64,000 nt of DNA from contig JAEMBT020000005.1 in NCBI GenBank assembly GCA_018873245.2, forward strand, positions 7,364,001 to 7,428,000. Direction: 5' to 3'. Within the stretch, counting starts at the first letter, position 1; every line of letters starts with the position of its first letter. The DNA comes from Archegozetes longisetosus (Eukaryota > Arthropoda > Arachnida > Sarcoptiformes > Trhypochthoniidae). The notes below the pieces were generated by a model. The model saw only the letters and a program-made list of their open reading frames with translations, was not told the origin of the DNA and made no database searches. The translations under genes were made by a program, and so were the position numbers. Of this stretch, positions 24,901-37,271 are shown in pieces.

Positions 24901-26172
24901 AATGCACCTGAAGTAACATATAAGTGGTCTCCTCATCAGCTCCAATCGGAAATCCTGCCTCTTCAGGAACAATGACAGGTTCGCCACCAACGGCCCAAAT
25001 GATGTTAGGATTAAAACAGTGTTGAAAATCTTGAGGCATATTTGAGGTGTCGGTACAATCATATCCTTCATTATTCAAGTATTTTTGTAATTGATTAACA
25101 TTCGGGTGAATGCACGTGAACAGTGACATGTGATGAACGAATGGCTCATTTCCTGGTGTCAAATATTTTTCAAACTAAATCAGATATTAGGGACGAAAAC
25201 AACGAAACATGCATTTGGAAAAAGTTGATCTATTAAATCGTATTTTGCAGTGAATTACTGGAGATCACACTCATCAGTAATAATTTAAAGTACAATTAGG
25301 TTCGGACTTATTCAGTACTAACTTGTATTTGAATGTGAGTGTGATATCAACAATAATTTCGATATTGTTTATACCTTAACGACATGTCTCTTAATATTTT
25401 CAAATTTAATAACTTTACACCAATAAGTTGTTTCGTGATCTGGAATCATTACCTAAGTGTATATATAGTGATAAATTGATAACATTATTCTCAAAAGCCT
25501 CGGATAGACTGACTTGTTTAACGTTAATTATCATAGTTTTCAAATCCTCTTCTTGTGGTTCGATAGGTTTAGAATCACTTAACAACAAAATGCTTGTACT
25601 TCCCCTATAATGCAGTGAATGTTTTTCTATTTGATCGACAGAATTGGGATCGTTGTCGCCAAACGCATAAATTATTCTATTAGTATCTGCAGTAATTTTT
25701 GTGTCGAATCTATAGTCACACGTCGAATAGGGTCGACAAAATTTCATAACTGTATGCGTAGAGTTCTGTTTTGCTTCAATCAAATTCCAGTCTTGAATTT
25801 CATCTATTTGTGGCAGTGATTGATCTTCTGCGAATCGGTCCTAAATTATTTTCAAATATAATATCGATATCAAATGTAAATTTGAATCATTGTTTTTACG
25901 TGAAAATAAGGTTTTCCATCAGAATCTGAAACCCAACCGATAACTATATCACTATTTTTCATACCACCGTTTGGTGACAGACCAAATCCAATCCATCCTC
26001 TTGTTTGTACTTCTACCATGAAAGTTATTATTTGATTTGTGTGATCAGTGTTCCAGTAGAGGTTATACTTTCCATGAGGATCTAATTCCGTGTGACGCCA
26101 TTGATTTGTTGATGAAATCGTCAAACAGTTTATAACTATAACTAAACTAATAATAATGTAAATTAAACACAT
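21933..26172 (-). CDS. DBH/MOXD1-like copper monooxygenase, copy 2
   Basis: Eight exons on the minus strand, 26172-25900, 25840-25484, 25452-25375, 25174-24710, 22981-22927, 22809-22625, 22561-22425 and 22362-21933, join in frame to 659 aa. Order: signal peptide (about 1-20), DOMON domain (WRHTELDPHGKYNLYW, GWIGFGLSPNGG), then the two copper type II monooxygenase domains. Expected ligands are present: His250-His251 (FVHHM), His327 (QVHYN) and His406/His408 (PHSH), with Met480 (DEMC). The C-terminus has a single hydrophobic segment (about 616-641) followed by a short polar tail, so the enzyme is probably a type I membrane protein with its catalytic part in the lumen or outside the cell. Family members hydroxylate a substrate carbon using copper, O2 and ascorbate; the substrate of MOXD1 relatives is unknown. 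Intron 4 is enlarged by about 1.4 kb of inserted repeats. Confidence 0.9.
23180..24605. mobile_element. Inserted repeat block in copy 2 intron 4
   Basis: The same intron is about 300 bases in copies 1 and 3 but 1728 here, so about 1.4 kb was inserted after the duplication. The block contains a long foldback repeat (listed separately) plus flanking sequence at 23180-23590 and 24280-24600. The flanking sequence carries repeated AAAGCTCTC words of the kind also seen near 50560. No protein-coding content is visible. Confidence 0.6.
23596..24272. repeat. Long foldback (inverted) repeat of about 675 bases
   Basis: The left arm from about 23596 and the right arm ending about 24272 are reverse complements, nearly perfect over the outer 160 bases and weaker toward the centre near 23930. 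Outer ends read TTTACCT(C/A)AAAAAT then ACGATAGAGAAAATAAAACA on the left and its complement on the right. A single-stranded copy would fold into one long hairpin. It looks like a foldback-type or MITE-type non-autonomous element. Confidence 0.85.
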
Positions 26173-27114
26173 TTTTAAAAGTTTAATAAACAGCTAGATA
26201 ATTTTGTTTAGATTCGTTCGAGTAGTCAATACATATAAGTGATCTCTATTAACATCGAGAAAAAAGAAGTTACAGTAAAACGTCTGAATGTTGAATTACG
26301 CAGTTTATTCCTTTCTAGAAAGACATAGATCAATTTACAACAAATTAAGGCTTATTTTTAATCTTATTTTAAAAGAGCTTAGCTATGCGTTAACTGTGTG
26401 CGAAAGTGATTCCACACAATTTAAGAAAATGTCTGGAGGAAAGTCAATCTCTATTACTACTGATATGTGCTAAGAGTCAACTTCTCTGATTATGATCACG
26501 TCCTTTTTAGAACGAGTTTAAGGACGAAACTATAAATTAGTTTTTTAATGTGATCTTGAACTCAGTTTCTAAGTTTGAATAAGGCTGTATTGCTGACGCT
26601 TTCAAATTTTGAATGATCGATAACTTAAACACATGCGTAACGTTCCCTCAAGTAATATTGCAAAGTAATCAACTCAATTATTTTCTTACAAGTTTCAGAG
26701 AACAAAAGTGGTTACCTTCAATTTGACAACTTTCTATAGTTTAGTTTCTAGTTCAACTATTTTTCTACTACAAAACAAACTTTTCTTCAATAATTGAAGT
26801 GATCCTCTGTTATGAACGAATAATATGAAAAATGTATGAAATTAAAAAGCATTCATTATATAACTCGAAAGTTGAAAACAAATACAGAAAACTGTACTTT
26901 AGATGTATATTGAGATAAAATCCAATTTCGTTAAGCATATCAAATTGTTTTAATAATCTGCATACTTTAATAGTTTTGTTCAAATAAATTGATTTTGAAA
27001 TTGTTAATTGAAACAGTTGATTCTCACTTTTGTTGATCAATGTTTCTGAAAGAGATTTAAATGCTTTTAAATTTAACTCATATGACGCGCGTCAACTTTT
27101 GCAGTATTGCATTC

Positions 27115-27365
27115 AAATCAAAGCGACTCATCAACACATTGAAAAATATGAATTAATGGCCGCGTGTGATGCCGGATGACTGGTATGTCATTTGATTATT
27201 GTATGATTAAGTATCGCATTCGAACAACAAAAACACTTCAATTGATTTTGTCAAACGAGTTATTTTGTGAAAGCAATTCAGTGTTATATTAAAAGGAGTG
27301 CATTAGAAATGCCTTCAGATTAAGTCATTTTAGTAGTATATGTTTCTAATATAACTTTTACATTT
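27115..27365 (+). pseudogene. Second HADHB 3' relic, last exon deleted
   Basis: This stretch matches 15090-15340 and 21390-21640: the end of HADHB exon 4 and most of the last intron. The match stops just before the position of the last coding exon (TTCTAATATAACTTTTACATTT), so exon 5 is lost here. It lies at the left edge of tandem unit 3, exactly as the first relic does in unit 2. Confidence 0.82.
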
Positions 27366-27506
27366 TATACTTTTTATAAAATTATGAATATATTACTTGT
27401 AAGCAAATTTGATTCAACTGAAATGGAGTTTAGCTTTTTGTCTTAAGTCTTAAAAGCATATGAAGTAAAGTAAAGTAAATATAAAAGGTTTTAAATCTGT
27501 TGCAGG

Positions 27507-30327
27507 CTATTTCGTGAATCGGAAATATGGAGACATATTGTTATTATTTGATAGTGGCTTCGAAAATCTCATAACTATGATAACAATTAATGCGATCAAT
27601 ATTACAATCGGCATCCAAATCAACAAAAATTTAATTCTTGTTTCAGAGTTAACTCCATTTTGAGAGTTATAAAAATTGATGCCTTGTTTGCATTCAGTTT
27701 TCGGTGGTTTATAAACTTGTTGAACATCTGGATATCCGACTAATGAATTGGAATCTTTGTCACTGTTTGTCTTAACCCAATAGCATTGTGTGTGTTGTTT
27801 AGAATGACTTATCAAATGCTGCGAACCACTAATTAAGTCGTAATTCCAGTCCTGCTTTTGTTTCAAATATTTCGATAGACTCATATTTTGTAAAACGAGT
27901 GGACTTTTGATCACTGGATCTTCATTTGGGGAAAACCTATAAAATAATATTGAGATAAAATCAATTTGGACTAAAAATGAAATAAAAGTAATGAAAACAT
28001 TGTTTACTTGTAAACTTGTTCAACTCCTGAGAGTGCCATTAATGTAGTGATTGATAAACCACTCATACATGGCTTCGCTTTCTTCATGCGAGGATAATAG
28101 TATAGAAAAGTGATGCACATCTCATCTTTTTTTGATAAACCTCCCTACAATCAAAATTATAGATTGACTTAAGTGTTAAATGTGAGCATTTTCATTATTT
28201 ACTATTAAAGCCTTATTTGTTGAACTTGTGTTGTAAACACATTCAGTTGTGATAAGATCTCCAGACATTATTTTACGCATATTTTTGAACGGACGAAATG
28301 TTTGATAATTAAAATCATAATTATTTTCATCTACAATCCATTCCAATTCTTGATTACCACGAAAGTGACGCGTTCGTATTGATTTTGCTGAGGATAAAAA
28401 CATTGATATTTCAATAAAATATCTGATCTGTCAAAAATTCATGTTTTCATATGCAGTTCAGATAATTAGATGTATATTTCCTTCAAGATTAAAAATAAAA
28501 CATAATCGTACCCGTGTGAGAGTGAGGCAAAACTGCAAATACATTTAATCCATTGCCATTTATTAACTAAAAATTTGAATATCTTGTTAAAATTAATAAT
28601 ATTTAATGACGTACACTCAAAACTTAATAATCTTCGATGGCAACCAGACGTAATACGTTGACATTTCCGCTTCCCGTCAGACGATAATATTGAAAATGTA
28701 AATAAATTTATTACATATTTAACATAGTGAGAGAGACAAATTAAAAACAAGGTTTGGCAACTAACTAACGTATACTTCAGTCTGATTGACACGGCAATAG
28801 CCTTCTTCTCTTTGCTATCGAAAACTATTACGTTTTAACCAATTCACGTTATCAGTACAGACTTACATTTTCATAACATCGTGGATCGCAGTGTGATGTG
28901 GTTTGTACTTCATTCATATTCGGTGGAACTAATTGACGAAAATCAAAAGTTGATCCCAGAGTCAGAGAGTACGCATCATACTTTCTTAGCTTTTCAGTGT
29001 AATATAACTTAAGACCTGATGAATCCACTCTATTACTTATTAATTCTGGATTGTCATAATGCACCTGAAGTAACATATAAGTAGTCTCTTCGTCAGCTCC
29101 AATCGGAAACCCTGCCTCTTCGGGAATAATGACAGGATCACCACCAACGGCCCAATTGATGTTAGGATTAAAACAGTGTTGAAAATCTTGAGGCATATTT
29201 GAGGTGTCGGTACAATCATATCCTTCATTATTCAAGTATTTTTGTAATTGGTTAACATTCGGGTGAATGCACGTGAACATTGTCATGTGATGAACGAATG
29301 GCTCATTTCCTGGTGTCAAATATTTTTCATACTAAATCAGATTTTAAGGACGAAAACAACGAAACATGCATTTGGAAAATCTTATTCAATTAAGTCATAT
29401 TTTGCAGAGAATTAATGGAGATCACACTCATCAGTAATAATTTATAAGATGAATTAGGTTCAGACTTACTCAGTACTAACTTTTACATGAATGTGAGTGT
29501 GATTTCAACAATAATTTCGATATTGTTTATACCTTAACGACATGTCTCTTAATATTTTCAAATTTAATAACTTTACACCAATAAGTAGTTTCTTGACTTG
29601 GAATCATTACCTAAGTGTATATATAGTGAATTGATAACATTATTCTCAAAAGCCTCGGATAGACTGACTTGTTTAACGTTAATTATCATAGTTTTCAAAT
29701 CCTCTTCTTGTGGTTCGATAGGTTTAGAATCACTTAACAACAAAATGCTTGTACTTCCCCTATAATGCAGTGAATGTTTTTCTATTTGATCGACAGAATT
29801 GGGATCGTTGTCGCCAAACGCATAAATTATTCTATTAGTATCTGCAGTAATTTTTGTGTCGAATCTATAGTCACACGTCGAATAGGGTCGACAAAATTTC
29901 ATAACTGTATGCGTAGAGTTCTGTTTTGCTTCAATCAAATTCCAGTCTTGAATTTCATCTATTTGTGGCAGTGATTGATCTTCTGCGAATCGGTCCTAAA
30001 TTATTTTCAAATATAATATCGATATCAAATGTAAATTTGAATCATTGTTTTTACGTGAAAATAAGGTTTTCCATCAGAATCTGAAACCCAACCGATAACT
30101 ATATCACTATTTTTCATACCACCGTTTGGTGAAATACCAAATCCAATCCATCCTCTTGTTTGAACTTCTACCATGAAAGTTATTATTTGATTTGTGTGAT
30201 CAGTGTTCCAGTAGAGGTTATACTTTCCATGAGGATCTAATTCCGTGTGACGCCATTGATTTGTTGATGAAATCGTCAAACAGTTTATAACTATAACTAA
30301 ACTAATAATAATGTAAATTAAACACAT
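27507..30327 (-). CDS. DBH/MOXD1-like copper monooxygenase, copy 3
   Basis: Eight exons on the minus strand, 30327-30055, 29995-29639, 29610-29533, 29331-28867, 28566-28512, 28387-28203, 28144-28008 and 27936-27507, join in frame to 659 aa, the same exon lengths as copy 2. The signal peptide, DOMON domain, copper ligands (HHM, VHY, PHSH, DEMC) and C-terminal membrane segment are all kept. This is the compact form without large intron insertions. Exons 1 and 2 and the intron between them are nearly identical to copy 2, while later exons differ more, for example LPHSH here versus MPHSH in copy 2. No lesion was seen, so it should encode an active enzyme of unknown substrate. The roughly 30 bases just above the ATG differ from copy 2, so regulation may differ. 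Confidence 0.9.
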
Positions 30328-31880
30328 TATGGAAGTCTAATAAACAGTTTGATAATAATTTTGTTGAGATTCACCCAATTAGTGAATGATAGAAGTCGTC
30401 AAAATGAATATTTAGAGGAAGCGAATTAACAGTAAAACTTGAACAAGCAATTTATTTTTTTTTTCAGAAATGATTTAAATTAAAGATGATAAATTAAAAA
30501 TTATTATTCGTTTTTAAAGGAGCTTAGCTAGATATTTATGTGTGTGTGAAAGTGATTCCATACAACCAGGCTGACCACTTTTTATCTGAGCCAAAGTCGA
30601 ACTAAAATCTTATAATGAAATCATTTCAAAGATTTCAAGGATTTAAAAAAAATTTTGATTCAATATTTAGATACAATACAATTATTTACCCAATTTAAAT
30701 GTGTGTTTAGCGTTAGATTTTGCATATTATAGTATTTTATTATTATTTTTCACAGTCATGAAATTGAAAATAATTTTAAATCAAAACTACCTTCTACACA
30801 ATTTACTGCTATAAGATTTTGTGTCCATGATTTATTCTTTTTTGTATATACTAATTATTAATAATACTGAACATGCGCTCAATATAATACAGTTTTGATT
30901 AATCATTTGAGATAAAATCGGACATTGTATGGTGCCTCAAAACCAGACTGTCCGAGTGAAAACTGGATAGATCGTAAGCCTATATACAATCTAGGAAAAT
31001 GCCTAGTGGGAAATCAAGTTTTATTATTACAGATACTTGTTGTGTGAAATTTTCTCTGATTTTGATTTCGCTTCTGTTTTTGGAGCGAGTTCAATAACAA
31101 AACTCTAAATAAGTTTTTTTACTTGGTCTTGAACTCAGTTTTTATTTTTGAATAAAGTTCTGTCGCTGACGAGTCTTAAATTTTTAATGATCTGATCGAT
31201 AACTTAGACATATACGTAATGTTTCCTCAGGCAAATATTATTTAGTAATGCATTGAATTATATTCTAACAGTTTTCAGACAAACAAAATTTATTACTCAG
31301 AATTTCACAACTCTAGAGTTTATTTTCTAGTTCTAGAATTTTTCTACTTTACATGTATATTGAGATAAAATCAATTTCGTCAAGTATATTAAATTAAATT
31401 ACAAATCAACATATTTTAATAGCTTTCTTTAAGTGGGGATTTTAATGCAAACGGGAAATTCTTTTCAATTTTAAGCTGAAATAAAAGGCTTGAAACGATT
31501 TTATATACTTTAAAAGTTGAAAGCGTCTGGTCTTTACAATTTTGATTCATGCAAAAATGACTCAGTATGATTCAATTTAAGTATCATTAAATAAATGAAT
31601 CTTACATACAAAAGTATAGGTCATGTAAATTTTGGTTAATAGTTAAAAAGTATTGTCGATTATAATTGCTTGTAATTAATAGAGATCATTAATATATTTT
31701 AACATTAAACAAAATATAAATTGAGCCTTTTTTTATTTAAACACTAATTTAGGGCAATTTTTCTCAAGCATTAAAGTGATCAAATGATTTTTTAAAATTA
31801 TTAATTGAATCAATTCATTCTGACTTTTGTTGATCAATATTTCCGAAAGCATTTTAAAACGTTTTAATAAGATTACCAAA
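30328..31880. repeat. Upstream flank of monooxygenase copy 3, right edge of the tandem array
   Basis: This stretch is similar in patches to the flanks of copies 1 and 2 (for example around 30410-30440, 31010-31260 and 31780-31870), with extra AT-rich inserts between the patches. Similarity ends near 31875, the same point at which the other two units switch to the HADHB relic. That defines the duplication endpoint. Confidence 0.6.
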
Positions 31881-31914
31881 ACTTGAGTAAACTTTCTCCA
31901 GTACAGTAGAACCT

Positions 31915-32500
31915 TGTTATTTTGAAATCGCTTTTGCCAAAAAAAAAATATTGTTCAAAATGGCAAATTTTCAAACTACCCAGTATATTGAAATAGTTTA
32001 AGATAAAGATTTCATTCAAAATGCAATTCATTCTTTGAGTATTTCCTCAATTTTTGGATAATCGCTGACTTAATTTTTTTCTATTCTACTAGAAAGTATT
32101 CGTTTCAAAAGCTTTTATAATTTTGTATTTTTGTTACATAATCGTTAAATTATTTGATATTTTAAACTAAATTTCTTAATATTTTTATTTGTGCTGTTAT
32201 TTCGTAGCCCGTTATACGAGCTTTGAGTGAATGCGGCTAAATAAATAAAGTATGTTATTTCGTAGTTTAATTATTTAGCATTTTTGTTTAATACTGAATG
32301 TTTTATTTTTATCGATTTTACAATATACATATATGTAATATGATTTCAAACAAATAATATTCAATGTACTCAAAAAGTAAACAAATAAAATATTGTGTTT
32401 AAAAACTCTGTGTTTAATGATAATGATTAAACGTTAAATTTGATTTGTTATTATATTTGAAAACTATTTGATAGGTATTTCGAAATATTGAGGTGCACAA
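31915..32500. mobile_element. Possible degenerate pogo/Tigger-like element
   Basis: The left end, TA followed by CAGTAGAACCTTGTTATTTT, resembles pogo/Tigger terminal repeats. A weakly matching inverted sequence (ATTTCGAAATATTGAGGTGC) lies near 32470-32490. The interior has no readable transposase. The limits are uncertain. Confidence 0.3.
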
Positions 32501-33437
32501 TAGTATAAACTGATTTTAAAATTGATTCAAAATTGTGAGTATTTCTAAATAAATGGCTTCAAGTTAAATGATATTATTAGCATTATTCCTAATCGAGAAA
32601 GGAAGGTACAACTTTAGAGTTTCAAAATAAGCGACTTTAAAATTTCGAGACTATATACTTGATTATTTGCAAAAGCTTTACATTCCGTATTCCTTCTACA
32701 AGTATATTAGTGATAATTCACGATTATTTTACATTTCAGTCTAAACTTTTAATATATTCAAGCTTCTGGTACTTTTTATAGCAAATTAACCTAATAATTT
32801 TTAATGCTGAAGGATAAATGCTAATTTTAGCATAAATGAACGAAATTTGATTAACTACTGTAGCAGTGTCAATTTAAACTTAAACGTCGTTTCTTGTAAA
32901 TACTTATTGCTCAATACTAAGTAATTTCTATAAAAAATGCTATTTGTTAATAACCTTGTGAATAATTTGCCTAACTCTGTAGAAAGTTTTGAAATACGTG
33001 CATTGCAGGAGTTAATAATTCAACTAAATCTCTAACGCGAATATCGTCAAATAAGATATTATATTAGTAGTTTTGCCTGCTATCTGCCGCCGATTAGCCC
33101 TAATTTTAGTTTAAGTTACTTAAAAATGATCGTTTCTTGCATATTTATATGCAACACCAAAAAATGAAGGTGAGTTACAGGTTAAGGGACCCTTTAAGCT
33201 GAACCAACTAATAGCTTTAAAGTTGGCCGAAAGTGGCCATGTTTGGTTCGGAAAAGGTTAAGCGGAGTATATAACTAATCAGCTCTTTGTCGTCAGTATA
33301 ATGATGTACAATACTTAAGAGTGAAGGTTCAGAAACCCTGAGGATCCCTTGTTCTAAGATTTACTCATAATTTCGTCGGGGTAGAACAATTTAAATTATT
33401 ATACTATATATCTATATGAATATTATAAGGTTTTATA
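32501..33437. other. Intergenic, nothing recognised
   Basis: AT-rich sequence without supported coding content or clear repeats. Confidence 0.4.
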
Positions 33438-33667
33438 CCATAGTATATGTGTGGGCCAAATTGTCGTAAACCATCTAATCGTTAAATTAAACAATTTTTT
33501 GGATAATTTTTGAAAAATCATTTATCAAATAGTGTGTTAAAATCTCCAGAATCATCAAAAATTCGATCACACTATTCGATAAATGATTTCTTAAAAATTA
33601 TCTCAAGAATTATTTTAAGTTGACAATTAAATGGTTTACGAAAATTTGACCCATACGTATACTATGG
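33438..33667. mobile_element. 230-base palindromic MITE with TA target duplication
   Basis: The two ends (CCATAGTATATGTGTGGG and the complement of CCCATACGTATACTATGG) are inverted repeats extending about 100 bases each, meeting near 33550. TA dinucleotides flank both sides (33436-33437 and 33668-33669), the target choice of Tc1/mariner elements. There is no coding capacity. Arm divergence suggests an old insertion. Confidence 0.8.
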
Positions 33668-34299
33668 TAAAGAACTTTACAATTCTAACCCGACGGTTTG
33701 AAAAGATTTTTCTAAAATATCGTTAAGCGATTTGCATTTAGTTTGTTTCGGTCCGTTATTGTTATCTCACTAATACATCAGCCCCAACATAAAACAAATC
33801 AGTTTGTGAAAGAGTAGCTGAAAGATCGAAATAATAACATGGTGCTCAATCAATGAACTTATTCAAATTTACCAATTTCAGAGATGTGAATTGAATCTCT
33901 CCGTGACCGTATCTGGATGTTGATAATTATTACAAAACACATAATTATCCCCATCAGACGACAGTGATAAGCTTTGAAATTGACCACGATTTAACTTATT
34001 GAAGGTTGTCTTGACATGTTTGAGTTTCCCATTATTCAAAGAATTTGTTCTCAATCGCCTAGTTTACCGATTTGATTGTCAAGTTTGGTCAATGCTAACG
34101 AATGCCTAAGTTCACATGAAATAGCTTTCGCTTTTTTATTCTATCTATCAAAATAATGTAGAATTGAAGCATTGTTCATTGCGCTGATTCTCAATTTATC
34201 CATAATTAATACGGAGTGTAAAATGTTAAACTCCTTAAAAGTATTTCCTGATATCTTTTTTATTTCATTTCTTGGAGTTTTGAAACTCTGCCACACGAG

Positions 34300-34560
34300 T
34301 GCAATTGTAATCAATTTTGAGAAATTGTCACTCAATTATATCGTTATATTTGATGTCTTCTATAACTTCGTTTTGAGTTAAATGAGAATGAGATGAGCCC
34401 AAAACGAAAAGTACGTTGGTTTTAGTATTTTTGTTACTAATACTTAGAGCCCAAGTTTGACGAGTCATTTTTCTTTGTTTGAATGCATGAACTCGAGAAA
34501 ATACAAACATTAATAAATCCAAATTCTGTCCAAAATTTTCACCACGAACACTTATTTTAT
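34300..34560 (-). pseudogene. Beta-1,3-galactosyltransferase-like fragment
   Basis: On the minus strand a frame reads LLMFVFSRVHAFKQR, then MTRQTWALS, then NVLFVLGSSHSH and NDIIE before a TGA. This order matches the start of the catalytic domain of GT31 beta-1,3-galactosyltransferases (R.AIRxTW, VFLLG, DIIxxDF). The expected DF...YxNLTLKT block is broken by the stop, and no DxD-containing part was found downstream. It is therefore a fragment or dead copy. The assignment rests on short motifs only. Confidence 0.45.
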
Positions 34561-36100
34561 TAATTTTAAATAATGTAACATATTTTACATGATAGGCATG
34601 TGATAGTTTTTATGTATTGGATCCGACATTTGGTTTGAATTATTCCACAAAGTATTGCTTTCAATGGTTAATAAACATTTGAAGCATTAGATCGTTACTA
34701 TTTTTTTGCTTCACTATTGACTTGTTCACCGATTCTATAAAATCAAAACCGTATTCATCTATCACTAAAGATAATTGAAACCTCGTCACAAAAGTTTTTC
34801 GAATAATCATCTATGAAAATGTCATACATGAAGCTAAGACACAATACCAAAGTTATCACTAATAAAAATAGATTGATGAGAAATGTTTAACACTACGCTA
34901 CAATTAGTACACACGAAGAACAATAACACTTTCCAGCTTATAACCTATATAATACACTAGTATCCTGATATAGAGAAGCCTTGTTATAAAAGAACAATTG
35001 TGACAGTTCCGACAAAAATCTCATAAACTTATGTCAAAGAAAGTGCTAATATAACCACCGTTGTTATAAGAGGTATTAATAGGGTAGTAGTGATAGAAAA
35101 ATCAACTTATCATTCAGTTTTTATAATCACACCTATACTCGCGATTAGTTGAAGCGAACTCAGGTTAAAATTAAATGTTTGGCTGCAAGTTTTGAGCGTC
35201 TCATTAACGTATTTTTTGTCAAATACAAGTTTAAATTGACATTTTGAAGAGAAATAAAATATAATGTTCAAATATTTTTCTACTCATTGAATAAATATAA
35301 CTCTTTAAGTAATAACTTGTATTAACTTAAATTCATTCGGTGAGTAACAAAACAACCATATATTAATTGGTATATAATTTCTCATTAAAATATCTGTTAA
35401 ATATATTTAAGAGCTAATCTTCAAATAAGTCTCAAGAATAATATCTTAAATTATTCATTTCAAAATTTTGATCATAAGTTTAATCAAACGTGATTTATAG
35501 CATTCAAATGATTGATAGCATTGAAATGATTGCATACGAATTCTGACAAAAACAACTGATTTTGATAGATCTTCAAGATCAATTGAAGCCGAAGTAAACT
35601 TTCGCGAACTTCGTAATTATTGCCATTAGTTTGATTGTTTATAACGTAATCTGAATCAAACTTATTTAACAAAACGGACTTCCACAACAGTTTGATAGAC
35701 GTTTTAATTTACTTAAATGCATAAATCCACTAAATAAATATTACGAAATCAAACCTTTCAATTCCACAGACAAAAACATGTTATTCATATGTTAAATTAG
35801 ATTGCAGATTCAAAGACTCATTCCCCTTAAATTTGTTCCATTTATGTGATTATCTTTATAGTCCGTTCATATTTTAAAACATGATCAATGAATGTTTGAT
35901 ATTTTTTGTGTACTACTGATTATAACTGAAGTATGTACCAAAGACAACTAAATGCTCTCATATCTGATACATAATCTATGAATAAATGCATACTTTTTAC
36001 AAAAAGTTATTGGTTTTACGATACTTGCCAATCAATAAAAATTACAGTAAAGAACAATTTATATAGTTTTAACTGAATTTATTCTGTGAACATTTACCAT
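34561..36100. repeat. Upstream flank of the gustatory receptor pseudogene (duplicated)
   Basis: From about 34960 to the receptor at 36110 this matches 38740-41420, the flank of the intact receptor, after removing the 1.5 kb transposon there. Shared landmarks include TATAAGAGGTATTAATAGGG at about 35068 and 38829. The flank probably contains the promoter in both copies. Confidence 0.6.
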
Positions 36101-36109
36101 TTGTGTGAG

Positions 36110-37271
36110 ATAGAGAAGAAAAATTGGTCTCCAAACTTCAAACCTCTCCATATGTCAATGATATTATCCGGATTTCGATATTCCAAATCGAATCAATCTA
36201 AAAAGTATTATTACAGGAAAATTTTTATAAATTTTATCTATTTTATTTCGGTTATAAGAGCTATTATTTTTCAAATATGTGCCGCGTGTTACAGTCACCT
36301 TTCATATAATGCTTTAATAATGTTTGTGACTTTTAAGGTCATAATCGTTTTGTTTGTAACAAAGACATTGCCTGAATTAGATGAGCTTCAACACATTCTA
36401 TCAAAGTTAGAATTGAATAGAAGTTTTTGCGATAAACTTTCGCGATCTGTCAAATTATATACTTTTATTTGTTGGTTAACTACTTTATTCACAATACTCT
36501 TGGAAATAATTCATATCGGCCTCAAGTATGATTGGCAACTATTCTTTGGAAATGTCAGAGATATATGTTATTTTTACAAAAAGACTGTTTCCCAAATAGA
36601 CAACTATTATTTAGATATATCAGTATTTTTAATTGATTTGACTATTTATTACCACACAACTATCACTCCATTGATTCTTTCGTGTATATTCTGTGTAGTA
36701 ATTGGCCAACAGTTAACGTTCGCGTTTGAACAATTCAACGCAAAAGTGGCTAATTTTAGTTTTGAATCTGCAAGTTCAGACAAAATAAGACAACTTCAAT
36801 TGGAACACTATGAAATTACAAAGATTGGGAATCGTATGACTAGTTTGGTCTCTAAACCGATTGCATTAATTTATATTATATTAATAGGGGACATGTGTAA
36901 AAACGAATACGCATTGCTAACATTTTCGCTCTCTGTCTCTGATTACAAAAAACTTTTTCTTGTGATCTATAGGATTTTTCGCCTAAGCTATATTTTCGTG
37001 TTGTTTATATGGAGCGTGTTAACTATGTCAAGAATGAGCGACAGCTCTAATAATGCTTACAATCATTTATATGCCATTTCGTTAAGATCTGGTGGATATG
37101 TTGATCAGAAATTCTTATTTCATTTTTAAAATTTTTATCATATGTAAGAAAACCAAGCGTTGTATTGAATGGATGGCATTTGTTTCCTATAAATCGTAGT
37201 TTCTCATAACAGTATTGAGCGCTACTTTCACTTATTCAGTAGTTATTTCACAAATTACTGGCAATAAATAG
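36110..37271 (+). pseudogene. Gustatory receptor, inactivated copy
   Basis: This single-exon relic is nearly identical in parts to the intact receptor at 41421-42584. Three lesions are visible. The start codon is ATA at 36110-36112 where the sister has ATG. A one-base deletion brings a TAA at 37127-37129 (FLFHF then stop). A second one-base deletion lies near 37203. Multiple hydrophobic segments remain, and the C-terminal TYSVVISQI-type motif can be read in a shifted frame. It would encode a truncated protein of at most about 345 aa lacking the last membrane segment. In insects this family forms ligand-gated cation channels for taste. Confidence 0.85.

Noticed and set aside
20546-31260. Three similarly spaced repeats that could suggest a CRISPR-like or satellite array
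   Set aside because: Spacing is several kilobases and the repeated units are whole genes with flanks. A tandem segmental duplication explains them.
36086-36109. GTG-initiated extension of the receptor pseudogene frame
   Set aside because: The sister gene starts at an ATG aligned with ATA here; alternative start codons are not a credible explanation in an animal nuclear gene.
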